A stretch of 64,000 nt of DNA from Bacteroides thetaiotaomicron VPI-5482 (GCF_000011065.1 NC_004663.1:2542001-2606000), one strand, 5' to 3'. Shown: positions 1 through 6,740, counted from the first letter of the stretch. Notes: generated from the letters alone by a model not told the origin. A program made the numbers and translations.

Positions 1-450
1 GCAGTGCGCTAAATTAAAAATCGTCGTCCAATTGGACATTCTCTTTCCCATCCAGGCCGAGTGGAAGCGCTTGATCGACGATGCCGAACAGTCCGAATGC
101 TGCTGAAGATAAGCGTCGTCAAAGCCGTTATCCCGGCTGACTTTCATAATCGAATCGATGACTTTCTGTTTTTCTTCGTCATCACTGTGCTGCAAGCCAT
201 TACATTGCTTTTTCTTCCATTGCTTCTCTTCGACTCTTTCCTGAAGGGCATCCCTGTTCTCGTCATACACGGACTTTTCGCCACTCTGATTTGCTTTTTT
301 CTGACTCATGCTTTTCTGATTTGCTTTTTCCTGACTCATGCTTTTCTGATTTACTTTTTTCTGACTTGTACTTTTCTGATTTACAGTCCTTTTTACTTCA
401 ATGTGTTGTTCTCTTTCACTACTGTTCTGGCAGTTTTCTTTTTTGTTCAT
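1..450 (-). CDS. Unknown protein, 3' end cut by the window edge
   Basis: Open reading frame from an ATG at 448-450, running leftward with no stop before base 1, so at least 150 residues are encoded and the C-terminus lies outside. The N-terminal half is Lys/Gln/Ser-rich and very hydrophilic, with about three copies of a ten-residue repeat of the form (V/A)NQKS(M/T)SQKK around residues 24-55. The rest is charged and probably helical. There is no signal peptide and no membrane segment. It is transcribed divergently from the gene starting at 619. I do not recognise the family. The repeats resemble those in the neighbouring accessory genes, suggesting one island. The frame is well supported; the function is unknown. 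Confidence 0.55.
   Translation of the reverse strand, partial: MNKKENCQNSSEREQHIEVKRTVNQKSTSQKKVNQKSMSQEKANQKSMSQKKANQSGEKSVYDENRDALQERVEEKQWKKKQCNGLQHSDDEEKQKVIDSIMKVSRDNGFDDAYLQQHSDCSASSIKRFHSAWMGKRMSNWTTIFNLAHC
281..380. repeat. 30-bp coding tandem repeat
   Basis: About 3.3 copies of a 30-bp unit. The anchor CTGAT ends at 290, 320, 350 and 380. The period is ten codons, so copy changes would keep the frame of the minus-strand gene. Confidence 0.8.
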
Positions 451-507
451 TACTAATTATATTTAAATTAATCCGACAAAATTCGGGATTTACCTTTAAC
501 ATTTTGG

Positions 508-557
508 GTCACGCGTGACTCTTTCTACATATTTTTTCATTTTAGTCAAGCGTGAAC
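508..557. promoter_or_regulatory. Candidate operator: two related dyads
   Basis: A perfect 12-bp palindrome GTCACGCGTGAC (508-519) is followed about 37 bp later by a near copy GTCAAGCGTGAAC (545-557). Both lie between two divergent genes, just upstream of the box at 580-587. This is the pattern expected for a dimeric repressor or activator binding two sites. No regulator gene for it is visible nearby. Confidence 0.4.
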
Positions 558-579
558 GGTTTTTATTCTACCCACAGTC

Positions 580-587
580 TACTTTTG
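580..587 (+). promoter_or_regulatory. Bacteroides -7 box (TACTTTTG)
   Basis: TACTTTTG fits the TAnnTTTG consensus of the Bacteroides primary sigma factor and sits 31 bp before the ATG at 619. No clean -33 box is seen; the second dyad (545-557) lies where it would be, which suggests regulated expression. Confidence 0.45.
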
Positions 588-618
588 CCCCGAAATCAAT
601 AAAAAACAATTGAATCAT

Positions 619-957
619 ATGACTGAAATGAAAAAACAACATTCCCTCCCACGGGTACGGCTCATGAGGCGGGCCGCCGTCATCCGTCGCAACAATGACA
701 TGAACCGGCGTGATGCGCTCATCATCGCCCACCGAATCGGTGGACTGATAAGGAAGATGCACAGGGAGAACGTGAAATTCTGCTACACCAAGCAGGACGG
801 AACCGTGCGCCACGCTGTCGGCACGCTCACCGGATATCAACACAGTTTTCACCGCCCCTATATGCCACGACCGGAAAATACGTTTGTAGTCTACTACGAC
901 CTCGAAGCCAAAGGGTGGCGCACGTTTCATGCCGAAAATTTCCTTTGCGTCGAATGA
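619..957 (+). CDS. WYL_2-like (DUF2693) SH3-fold small protein
   Basis: 112 residues from the ATG at 619. A TTG nine bases upstream is a less likely start. The N-terminus is very basic. The C-terminal half has the pattern of the WYL_2/DUF2693 Sm-like SH3-barrel family found in Bacteroidetes accessory DNA: a strand ending FCYTKQDGTVRHAVGTL (about residues 53-69), then YYDLEAKGWRTFHAENF (about 94-110). The family is common on phages and mobile elements and has no settled function; nucleic acid binding is a guess from the fold. The stop overlaps the next start (ATGA), so the two genes are probably translationally coupled. Confidence 0.6.
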   Translation: MTEMKKQHSLPRVRLMRRAAVIRRNNDMNRRDALIIAHRIGGLIRKMHRENVKFCYTKQDGTVRHAVGTLTGYQHSFHRPYMPRPENTFVVYYDLEAKGWRTFHAENFLCVE

Positions 958-1073
958 GTTTCGAAGAGCAGATGAGATTCGGAGAGCAAATGAGTTTCGG
1001 GCAGCAGATAAATTTTGAAATGAGTTTCGGACAGCAGATAAGTTTTGGACAGCAAATGAATTTCGGAGAACAA
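954..1073 (+). repeat. 18-bp coding tandem repeat
   Basis: About seven degenerate copies of an 18-bp unit encoding (M/I)(S/N/R)FG(Q/E)Q. One unit has lost two codons. The period is a multiple of three, so the reading frame is kept. Confidence 0.75.
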
Positions 1074-1223
1074 ATGACTTCAGAAGAACGAAAAGAATGG
1101 GAAACGCTTTGCAGAATGTATCATGTGGACTCTTTGTACGAAGCCATTCAAGGGTGTCGGGAGGAACTGGAGTTTCTCGTTCGCTGTGCCGAACGGCTCG
1201 AACCCCGTGCAGAGGAGGAATGA
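954..1223 (+). CDS. Unknown 89-residue protein with hexapeptide repeats
   Basis: The ATG at 954 overlaps the preceding stop by 4 bp (ATGA). The first 40 residues are about seven copies of a hexapeptide such as MSFGQQ or MNFGEQ, one of them shortened to four residues. The second half (about residues 41-89) is acidic and helical, with two Cys, and ends in a Glu-rich tail. There is no signal peptide or membrane segment. A start upstream at 915 would fall inside the previous gene and is not needed. I do not recognise a family. The repeats look like an expandable linker or self-association segment. Confidence 0.55.
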   Translation: MSFEEQMRFGEQMSFGQQINFEMSFGQQISFGQQMNFGEQMTSEERKEWETLCRMYHVDSLYEAIQGCREELEFLVRCAERLEPRAEEE

Positions 1224-1269
1224 GAAAGGTCAAAGACCGGAGTAAGCGGGCGGAACCGCCTCATGTCAG

Positions 1270-1365
1270 CGAGGAGGCTACGCCGTTTAACAGTCCTTGT
1301 TTATGCCGTTTCTACCTTGCAGGCTACGCCGTTTCTACCATGCAGGCTGCGCCGTTTATCCCCGG
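1270..1365. repeat. Degenerate intergenic direct repeats
   Basis: Three to four imperfect units of about 23 bp built on GGCTACGCCGTTTCTACC, with centres near 1280, 1305, 1329 and 1352. They lie in the 207-bp gap between two same-strand genes. A relative of the same motif recurs near 49455-49500 and inside the coding sequence near 4048-4075. Confidence 0.6.
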
Positions 1366-1430
1366 TGGTTTCGGAAAAGGGATTTCTTTTTAACGAAGTA
1401 TAATTTTATTAACAATATAAAGAATAAAGT

Positions 1431-2399
1431 ATGGAAAATTGGAGATTTATCGAAGCAAATTCCGATTATATGGTTTCAGACCACGGGCGGATATTGAGTT
1501 TCAAAGGCAAATCGAAGTTGATAATCAGCAGCAGCATTACCGCAAAAGGTTATGAGTACGTGGCCATCCGCCAAAAGGGGATATACGTCGGCTACTCTGT
1601 ACACCGCTTAGTGGCAACAGCTTTTATCCCCAACCCGAAGCGTCTCCCCCAAGTGAACCACCTCGACGGAAACAAGCTCAACAACCACGTCGCCAACCTC
1701 GAATGGTGCGATGCCTACGACAATGTCATGCACGCCATCCGGACCGGTCTGCGTCCGTCGTCACCCGCCCTCTCCCCCGTCCCCTGTGCCACAACGGACG
1801 AGGCAGGAAATATCCTGCAAGCCTATCCATCCATGAACGCACTGGTAAAAGGGGAACAAATGAACCCTAAACAACGTAATTGGCTGGTGCTGCATTTATT
1901 ACACCCCGAAAGACTGAAGCAATCGGCCATGAAGAAAAAGTCAAGAGCCGAAAGAAGCGGTTCGGAAGAATGCTTTCTGATAGCACCCGAAATACCTGTG
2001 CTGACCGTCAAAGCTGATTCAATCGGGGAGTTCGAAGCAGGCAATCCACTTGGGATAGGCAAATCGAGCAATTCAGTCGGGGAGTTCGAAGCAGGCAATC
2101 CGCTTGGGATAGGCAAATCGAGTAATTCAGTCGAGGAGTTCGAAGCAGGTAATCCGCTTGGGATAGGCAAATCGAGCAATTCAGTCGGGGAGTTCAAGGC
2201 AGGCAATGTATGTGTGCAGCCAGTTTCTTTTTCCTTTGTTTCATCGCCTTTTCCTCTTATTTCTCTCTTTGCCCCTATACATCATTCAGTGACGCAGCAC
2301 TATTACCGCCGCCTGTCCCCCGAAGAATCCGCCATTTTTGGTTTCAACACTTATATATTGCCCAGAGAAAGAGGACAAAGAAAGGAGTTTCTGCAATGA
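1431..2399 (+). CDS. NUMOD4/HNH endonuclease with an 18-residue repeat tail
   Basis: 322 residues. The N-terminus is a NUMOD4 motif (W-x-Y-x-VSDHGRILS, residues 3-23), followed by an HNH_3 domain: VHRLVATAFIPNP (about 57-69), VNHLDGNKLNNHVANLEW (about 74-91) and a final N-x-x-HA. These are the DNA-cutting module of homing-type HNH nucleases. After a linker, residues 198-259 are 3.4 copies of an 18-residue unit containing EFEAGNPLGIGKSSN. The last 60 residues are hydrophobic and then basic, unlike a standard family member, so the original C-terminus may have been replaced. The stop overlaps the amidase start (ATGA). It is probably a free-standing mobile nuclease; DNA cleavage is inferred. Confidence 0.7.
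   Translation: MENWRFIEANSDYMVSDHGRILSFKGKSKLIISSSITAKGYEYVAIRQKGIYVGYSVHRLVATAFIPNPKRLPQVNHLDGNKLNNHVANLEWCDAYDNVMHAIRTGLRPSSPALSPVPCATTDEAGNILQAYPSMNALVKGEQMNPKQRNWLVLHLLHPERLKQSAMKKKSRAERSGSEECFLIAPEIPVLTVKADSIGEFEAGNPLGIGKSSNSVGEFEAGNPLGIGKSSNSVEEFEAGNPLGIGKSSNSVGEFKAGNVCVQPVSFSFVSSPFPLISLFAPIHHSVTQHYYRRLSPEESAIFGFNTYILPRERGQRKEFLQ
2023..2207 (+). repeat. 54-bp coding tandem repeat
   Basis: Units start at 2023, 2077, 2131 and 2185; the last is partial (about 23 bp). They are nearly identical, with only a few substitutions, so the expansion looks recent. The period is 18 codons, in frame within the HNH gene. Confidence 0.9.
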
Positions 2400-2833
2400 A
2401 AGACACCATCATCATCCACTGTTCCGCCACCCGTGCGGGACAGGACATCACCGCTGCCGACATCGACTGCTGGCACCGTGCCCGTGGCTTCTGGTCCATC
2501 GGCTATCATTACGTCATCCGCCTCGACGGCACCATCGAACCGGGACGGGACGTCACCCTCGACGGGGCGCATTGTATGGGCTGGAACCAGCGTTCCATCG
2601 GCATCTGCTACGTCGGCGGACTGGACAAGGAAGGCCGCCCCGCCGACACACGGACAGATGCACAACGCACCGCCCTCATCCGACTGGTGAAATCTCTGCA
2701 ACTGGCCTTCCCCAACGTGAAACAGGTCATCGGACACCGGGACACAAGCCCCGACCTCAACGGAGACGGCATCATCTCACCCAATGAATACATGAAAGCC
2801 TGTCCCTGCTTCGATGTGAAAAAGGAGTTCTAG
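2396..2833 (+). CDS. N-acetylmuramoyl-L-alanine amidase (Amidase_2, T7 lysozyme-like)
   Basis: 145 residues from the ATG at 2396, which overlaps the preceding stop; AAAGGAG lies 9-15 bases upstream. The fold markers are all present: IIIHCSAT (residues 4-11, first zinc His), GYHYVIRLDGTIEPGR (about 35-50), GIC near 70, and HRDTSPD near 113 followed by ACPCFDV at the end, giving the His and Cys zinc ligands. The insert DLNGDGIISPNEY resembles a calcium-binding EF loop, common in this Bacteroides subgroup. The enzyme cleaves the amide between muramic acid and the stem peptide. There is no signal peptide, so it needs a release route, as phage endolysins do. Related amidases are common next to accessory DNA in Bacteroides. 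Confidence 0.88.
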   Translation: MKDTIIIHCSATRAGQDITAADIDCWHRARGFWSIGYHYVIRLDGTIEPGRDVTLDGAHCMGWNQRSIGICYVGGLDKEGRPADTRTDAQRTALIRLVKSLQLAFPNVKQVIGHRDTSPDLNGDGIISPNEYMKACPCFDVKKEF

Positions 2834-2856
2834 GGAGTAGTTGTACGCAATAGTAA

Positions 2857-3011
2857 CTCTATTCTCCTCCTTCGGGAAGGAGGAGTACCCGTAGGGGGAG
2901 GTGGTAGGTGAATGCATAATCCTATCATTTACAAAAAAATAGGTATAAACATTATTTCTCCTACCACCTCGGTCTGCGACCACTCCTCCTTCCCGAAGGA
3001 GGAGAATAGAG
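2857..3011. repeat. 155-bp imperfect palindrome (MITE- or REP-like)
   Basis: The outer 30 bp (2857-2886) are exactly reverse-complementary to 2982-3011. Each outer arm also holds its own hairpin (CTCCTCCTTCGGGAAGGAGGAG). Inside, GAGGTGGTAGG (about 2897-2907) pairs imperfectly with CCTACCACCTC (2960-2970). The central 50 bp are AT-rich. It fills most of the 325-bp gap and encodes nothing. It could be a non-autonomous mobile repeat or a strong bidirectional terminator. Confidence 0.75.
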
Positions 3012-3158
3012 ATAGAATCGACTTTTTAGTCACCCTCAGTTGAGATACAGAACTGACTATCAAGTAGCTTATCACCATACTGAAATGAGCTAAATTAAAA
3101 TTACCGATTCGCCTTATTCATTATTTATCAGTCAATATCACTCTAAATATTCAAAAAG

Positions 3159-4166
3159 ATGGCCCGTATTTCCAAACCCGGATTAGATTATTTCCCGCTC
3201 GATGTCAACTTCTTCCAAGACAGGAAGGTACGCCGCATTTCCAACCGTCATCATGCGGCAGGAATTGCCGCACTCACTTCCCTGCTCTGCCTCATCTACA
3301 AAGAAAAGGGATTTTACGTCGCATGGAATCAAGATACCTTGTTCGACATTTCGCAGGAAGTGTGTTGCGAGGAGGAGGAGATGCAGGCCATCATCGACGA
3401 CTGCCTGTCCGTCGGACTGTTCGACACCTATATATATAAGGAGTACGGGATTCTGACTTCGCAAGCCATCCAAGAGCAATACCACAAAATCATTACCGAC
3501 AGCCGAAGGAAATACAAACTTCCGCTGGAACGGTTTTGGCTCATCAAGGAAGAAAAGGATGGAACGGGAAATAATTCCGCAGACATAAGAAGCAATATAA
3601 ATTCAAAAGGTACAGAAGTGGATGAAGCGGAAAACAAGATAGTAGATGCAGGAGTCAACACAACAAAAACAGGAGTCAATATCACAGCTACAGAAGTTAC
3701 TAAAACAAAGCCAGGAATCGGCACGACAGGCACAAACATCCATGCAGCAGGCACAGACATCCATGCAGCAGGCACAGGAATCAATGCTACAAAAACAGTG
3801 ACCGACGGAGCAGCTATGAAAATTAATGCTGCAAAAAACCGAGAAATTGCAGCAACAATCCCACAAACAAAACAGGAAACGGATACAGAAATCGAAAGTA
3901 AATCGGAAACGGATACTGAGATTCAAAGCAAACCGAAAAGAGAGATGGAAAATGATATCAAACCGGAAAGAGAAAAAGACAAAGAGAGAGAAAGACAAAG
4001 CAAAACCGAAAATGAATGGGAGAAAGATAGAGAGCAGCCGCCCGTTCCGTCAAACGGCGTTTCTCAGGCTGCGCCTGTTGCTGTCAAAGGTTTGTCTTTA
4101 GAAATCTCGTCCGGAAAAAGGGAGGAGGAAAATAAGGAAGAAAGAAGAAATGGAGGAATAGAATAG
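3159..4166 (+). CDS. DUF4373 (Lin1244/Lin1753-type) replication-associated protein
   Basis: 335 residues in this frame. Residues 1-115 are a clear DUF4373 domain, which begins ARISKPGLDYFPLDVNFF and includes RKVRRISNRHHAAGIA and YGILTSQAIQ; it is a winged-helix-like domain of phage and island replication proteins. From about residue 140 the sequence is low complexity. Seven-residue Thr/Gly/Asn-rich repeats (including AGTDIHA) come first, then Lys/Glu-rich stretches. The gene stops at 4164-4166, but a further open stretch in the -1 frame (4136-4879) encodes what looks like the missing C-terminal domain, so this is probably a truncated or frameshifted form. DNA binding is inferred from the family. 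Confidence 0.65.
   Translation: MARISKPGLDYFPLDVNFFQDRKVRRISNRHHAAGIAALTSLLCLIYKEKGFYVAWNQDTLFDISQEVCCEEEEMQAIIDDCLSVGLFDTYIYKEYGILTSQAIQEQYHKIITDSRRKYKLPLERFWLIKEEKDGTGNNSADIRSNINSKGTEVDEAENKIVDAGVNTTKTGVNITATEVTKTKPGIGTTGTNIHAAGTDIHAAGTGINATKTVTDGAAMKINAAKNREIAATIPQTKQETDTEIESKSETDTEIQSKPKREMENDIKPEREKDKERERQSKTENEWEKDREQPPVPSNGVSQAAPVAVKGLSLEISSGKREEENKEERRNGGIE
3729..3790 (+). repeat. 21-bp coding tandem repeat
   Basis: Two near-perfect 21-bp units (3738-3758, 3759-3779) with degenerate flanking copies, encoding AGT(D/G)I(H/N)A. The array is in frame in the DUF4373 gene. Confidence 0.75.
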
Positions 4167-4879
4167 ATCAGAAGGGAGAAGCTAGATATAACGGAACCCA
4201 ATACGAAAGAAACCAGCTAGAAGAACCCAAGCATAACGGAACCCAGTACGAAAGAAACCAGCAGGAAGAACCCAAGCACAACGGAACCCAGTACGAAAGA
4301 AACCAGCAGGAAGAACCCAAGCACAACGGAACCCAGTACGAAAGAAACCAGCAGGAAGAACCCAAGCACAACGGAACCCAGTACGAAAGAAACCAGCAGG
4401 AAGAACCCAAGCACAACGGAACCCAGTACGAAAGAAACCAGCAGGAAGAACCCAAGCACAACGGAACCCAGTACGAAAGAAACCAGCAGGAAGAACCCAA
4501 GCACAACGGAACCCAGTACGAAAGAAACCAGCAGGAAGAACCCAAGCACAACGGAACCCAGTACGAAAGAAACCAGCAGGAAGAAGCCCCGAACGAAAGC
4601 ATTGCTTCCGGAGGATTCTCCGAATCCCTGCTGCGCCTCAACATGGACGCCATCGGCATCCGGAACGAACAAACCGTGAAAGGCATCCTCGCCCTCGCCC
4701 GACGCAGAAAGCTGGGTGGTCCGTGCGGCACCTTATGGAAAGTCCTCAGCTCCGAATACCGCTCCACCCTGCTCAAAAAGAACGAGCCGGGCGACTACAT
4801 CCTCTGGGCGCTCAATCACCCGGCAGAATTTGAGGACACCTACACCGGTATCCTCAAAAAGCGAGTTAGGGGAAGATGA
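4136..4879 (+). pseudogene. Out-of-frame C-terminal part of the DUF4373 gene
   Basis: This frame is open from the stop at 4133-4135 to the TGA at 4877-4879 but has no ATG before 4643. It begins inside the end of the DUF4373 gene and overlaps it by about 30 bp. It encodes nearly nine copies of a 15-residue unit (NGTQYERNQQEEPKH), then a unique domain of about 95 residues with LRLNMDAIGIRN, LARRRKLGGPCGTLWKVL and GDYILWALNHP. The layout fits a single gene in which a one-base change in the purine-rich stretch near 4136-4163 split the tail from the head. A separate short protein starting at 4643 (78 residues) is the alternative reading. Confidence 0.5.
4190..4585 (+). repeat. 45-bp coding tandem repeat, 8.8 copies
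   Basis: Units start at 4190, 4235, 4280, 4325, 4370, 4415, 4460, 4505 and 4550 (last copy 36 bp). Copies 2-8 are almost identical; the first copy carries a few changes. The unit lacks a spacer/repeat alternation, so this is not a CRISPR. The period is 15 codons and is open in the -1 frame relative to the DUF4373 gene. Confidence 0.95.
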
Positions 4880-4965
4880 ACATTTTTAAGAGGAAGATGA
4901 GCATTTTTGAGCGCCCACGTCATTTATTTCTCCCGCCAAACGCATCATAAAACAATAATTTATCC

Positions 4966-4973
4966 TATCTTTG
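4966..4973 (+). promoter_or_regulatory. Bacteroides -7 box (TATCTTTG)
   Basis: TATCTTTG lies 78 bp before the nuclease ATG at 5052, giving a leader of about 70 bases. No strong -33 box is visible. Confidence 0.5.
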
Positions 4974-5051
4974 TGGGACAAAGAAAAAGCCTCTTTACCG
5001 TATGCAAAGAGAAACCTCTCTTTACAACCTAAAAGAGCAACAACCAAAACA

Positions 5052-5966
5052 ATGAGCAAATTTATCAATCCGTTCACCGACTACGGATTCAAATTAATAT
5101 TCGGCAGAGAAGTCTCCAAGGATTTACTAATCGAATTTCTGAACGACCTTCTCGAAGGTGAACGAGTGATAACCGACTTAACGTTTTTGAACAACGAGCA
5201 GCTGCCGGACTACCCGGAAGGACGAGGCATCATCTACGATGTCTACTGCACCACGGACACGGGCGAAAAGATAATTGTCGAAATGCAAAACCGCATGCAG
5301 AGCAACTTTAAAGAACGCTCCATTTTCTATCTCTCCCGTGCCATCGTCAACCAGGGCCGGACGGGGCACGACTGGAAATTTGAAATAAAAGCTGTTTACG
5401 GAGTCTTTCTGATGAATTTCATCATGGACAAGAACATAAAACTCCGGACAGACGTTATTCTTGCAGACAAGGAGACTGGTGAACTCTTCTCGGAGAAATT
5501 CCGGCAAATATTCATCGCCCTCCCCCTCTTCAAAAAAAGCGAAGAGGAATGTGAAACGAATTTTGAACGTTGGATTTATATATTAAATAATATGGAAACT
5601 TTAAAACGCCTGCCATTCAAGGCACGAAAAGCCGTCTTCGAAAAACTCGAAGAGATCGCTGATGTGGCTTCTATGTCCCCAAAAGAGAGGGAGCTATACG
5701 ATAATAGCGTCAAAGTGTACCGGGATTATTTGGTGACAATGGATGCAGCGGAAAAGGAAGGAATAAAAAAAGGGATGAAAGAAGGAATGAAAGAAGGACT
5801 GAAGAAAGGACTTGAAGAAGGACTTGAGGAAGGCCTGAAGAAAGGTCGCGAAGAAGCCTTGAACATCTTTCAGACAGCCATCGACATGAAAAAGCAAGGA
5901 ATTGACAATCAACTCATTGCCGAAAAGACCGGTCTGCCCCTATCGCTCATAGAAAGCCTCAAATAA
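5052..5966 (+). CDS. Rpn-type PD-(D/E)XK nuclease family protein (PDDEXK_2)
   Basis: 304 residues from the ATG at 5052, chosen because the family begins close to FINPFTDYGFKLIFG. The catalytic core is visible: IIYDVYCTTDTGEKIIVEMQ (about residues 58-78), with an Asp, then E-x-Q as the PD-(D/E)XK triad. The C-terminal third is helical and contains a run of four-residue repeats (GMKEG, GLKKG, GLEEG; about 235-262) that is typical of the family. Relatives are annotated as recombination-promoting nucleases or PD-(D/E)XK transposase-like proteins. The gene stands alone and ends about 200 bp before the invertible segment. Nuclease activity is inferred from the family. Confidence 0.82.
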   Translation: MSKFINPFTDYGFKLIFGREVSKDLLIEFLNDLLEGERVITDLTFLNNEQLPDYPEGRGIIYDVYCTTDTGEKIIVEMQNRMQSNFKERSIFYLSRAIVNQGRTGHDWKFEIKAVYGVFLMNFIMDKNIKLRTDVILADKETGELFSEKFRQIFIALPLFKKSEEECETNFERWIYILNNMETLKRLPFKARKAVFEKLEEIADVASMSPKERELYDNSVKVYRDYLVTMDAAEKEGIKKGMKEGMKEGLKKGLEEGLEEGLKKGREEALNIFQTAIDMKKQGIDNQLIAEKTGLPLSLIESLK

Positions 5967-6164
5967 AGGTAGAACCTAAGCATCCGCCCCCCTGAAAACA
6001 AGCCGAGTACCTGCCCGAAAAAGATGACTGAGATCGAAAAAGAAAGGGAAAAGGTTGCGATTATAGTAAGTGAGCCGGGAAGCCAAGTTGCAGAAAGCAG
6101 CACTTATATTCTGATTTACAATAAGATAGGACGAAAAAGGAGGAAAAAGAGAGGCTATAAAATA

Positions 6165-6386
6165 TCAATAAGTCTTAGAAGAACTTGGTACATTCGTGAT
6201 TGTAAACTTACCATCAATATCCGTGATAGTACCAAGAGTAGTGCCATTCACCAATACCGAAGCACCTACAACAGGCAGGCCATCTTCCTCGGCGGTTACC
6301 ACACCGGTAACTCGGGACGTCTGCGCTGTCACCAGACCTATACCCACAAAAAGGAAGGTCATAAAGAACATCAATTTTCTTTTCAT
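6165..6386 (-). CDS. SusC N-terminal fragment (signal peptide and start of CPD domain), inverted
   Basis: 73 codons on the minus strand. The signal peptide is MKRKLMFFMTFLFVGIGLVT with cleavage after TAQ (residue 22). Next comes the first half of a carboxypeptidase-D-like regulatory domain: VTGVVTAEEDGLPVVGASV, then GTITDIDGKFTI. It breaks off at VPSSSKT followed by Tyr-stop, exactly where the left inverted repeat (6171-6191) ends. Flipping 6171-6740 joins VPSSSKT directly to LRVSYVGM at 6741 on the plus strand, giving a normal SusC-type receptor of about 1,065 residues. In this orientation the fragment has a promoter but no receptor. It may make a short secreted peptide or nothing functional. 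Confidence 0.9.
   Translation of the reverse strand: MKRKLMFFMTFLFVGIGLVTAQTSRVTGVVTAEEDGLPVVGASVLVNGTTLGTITDIDGKFTITNVPSSSKTY
6171..6191 (+). repeat. Left inverted repeat of the susC switch
   Basis: The core TTAGAAGAACTTGGTAC (6175-6191) is perfectly reverse-complementary to 6720-6736. Extended outward to 6171, 20 of 21 bases match. Confidence 0.93.
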
Positions 6387-6439
6387 AAATTCTCTCTTAA
6401 ATTTAACCTATAAATAGACTTCTAGTCTCTAACAGGGTG

Positions 6440-6447
6440 CAAAGATA
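6440..6447 (-). promoter_or_regulatory. -7 box of the invertible susC promoter
   Basis: On the minus strand this reads TATCTTTG, preceded by a TTTG near 6461-6464 and AT-rich DNA. It lies 53 bp before the fragment ATG at 6386 and points leftward, so in this orientation it cannot express the receptor body or susD. Confidence 0.7.
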
Positions 6448-6719
6448 ACACTATTTATATCAAAATTAAAAAAGTGTTACGTTTTTAACTATAAAGTATC
6501 ATATTGAAAGAATTTAATCAGAGAATAAATCAAATAAGTAAATCTAAAGACGTATTTAGCAGCATTTAAACATTATTACCTAACAGAAAGAAAGTGTTAA
6601 AACCGCTATTTTCATAAAAAAAACATCAGATATTCGTTCGAAATGGTATCTTTTTATCATTTTATGCCTTAAATAGCCCCAAAAACACTTAACGCTTCCC
6701 GAAAGGGCAACTCCCCACC

Positions 6720-6740
6720 GTACCAAGTTCTTCTAAAACT
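6720..6740 (-). repeat. Right inverted repeat of the susC switch
   Basis: GTACCAAGTTCTTCTAAAACT on the plus strand mirrors the left repeat with one mismatch in 21. It reads in frame (V-P-S-S-S-K-T) into the receptor body and so forms the coding joint in either orientation. Confidence 0.93.

Larger units (their letters stand above)
6171..6740. other. Invertible phase-variation segment controlling susC
   Basis: 570 bp bounded by 21-bp inverted repeats. It contains, reading leftward, a Bacteroides promoter, a 5' leader, a signal peptide and the first 72 codons of a SusC receptor, whose other 993 codons lie outside on the opposite strand. Inversion would place promoter and start in frame with 6741-9722 (ON); the sequence shown is OFF. 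No recombinase gene is adjacent, so a trans-acting tyrosine or serine recombinase is assumed. DNA inversions upstream of SusC/SusD genes are known in Bacteroides. Here the break falls within the coding sequence rather than only in the promoter. Confidence 0.9.

Noticed and set aside
2210..2395. Upstream extension of the amidase gene to 2210
   Set aside because: That part lies out of frame within the HNH gene; the amidase family begins at the ATG at 2396, which has an AAAGGAG in place.
2777..2983. 68-codon minus-strand frame over the palindrome
   Set aside because: It overlaps the amidase end and the palindromic repeat; it has no domain or promoter.
4190..4585. CRISPR array
   Set aside because: Units are contiguous with no variable spacers and are in frame as a coding repeat.
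4168..4776. Long minus-strand frames across the 45-bp repeats (202 and 151 codons, hydrophobic repeats)
   Set aside because: They are complements of the repeat array and consist of repeated Leu/Val/Trp/Cys-rich units; a repeat with no stop in one copy has none in any. The plus-strand frame continues into a normal domain.
1..4900. Whole prophage or integrative element
   Set aside because: The HNH, amidase and DUF4373 genes are typical of accessory DNA, but no integrase, capsid, portal, relaxase or attachment sites are visible in the window.
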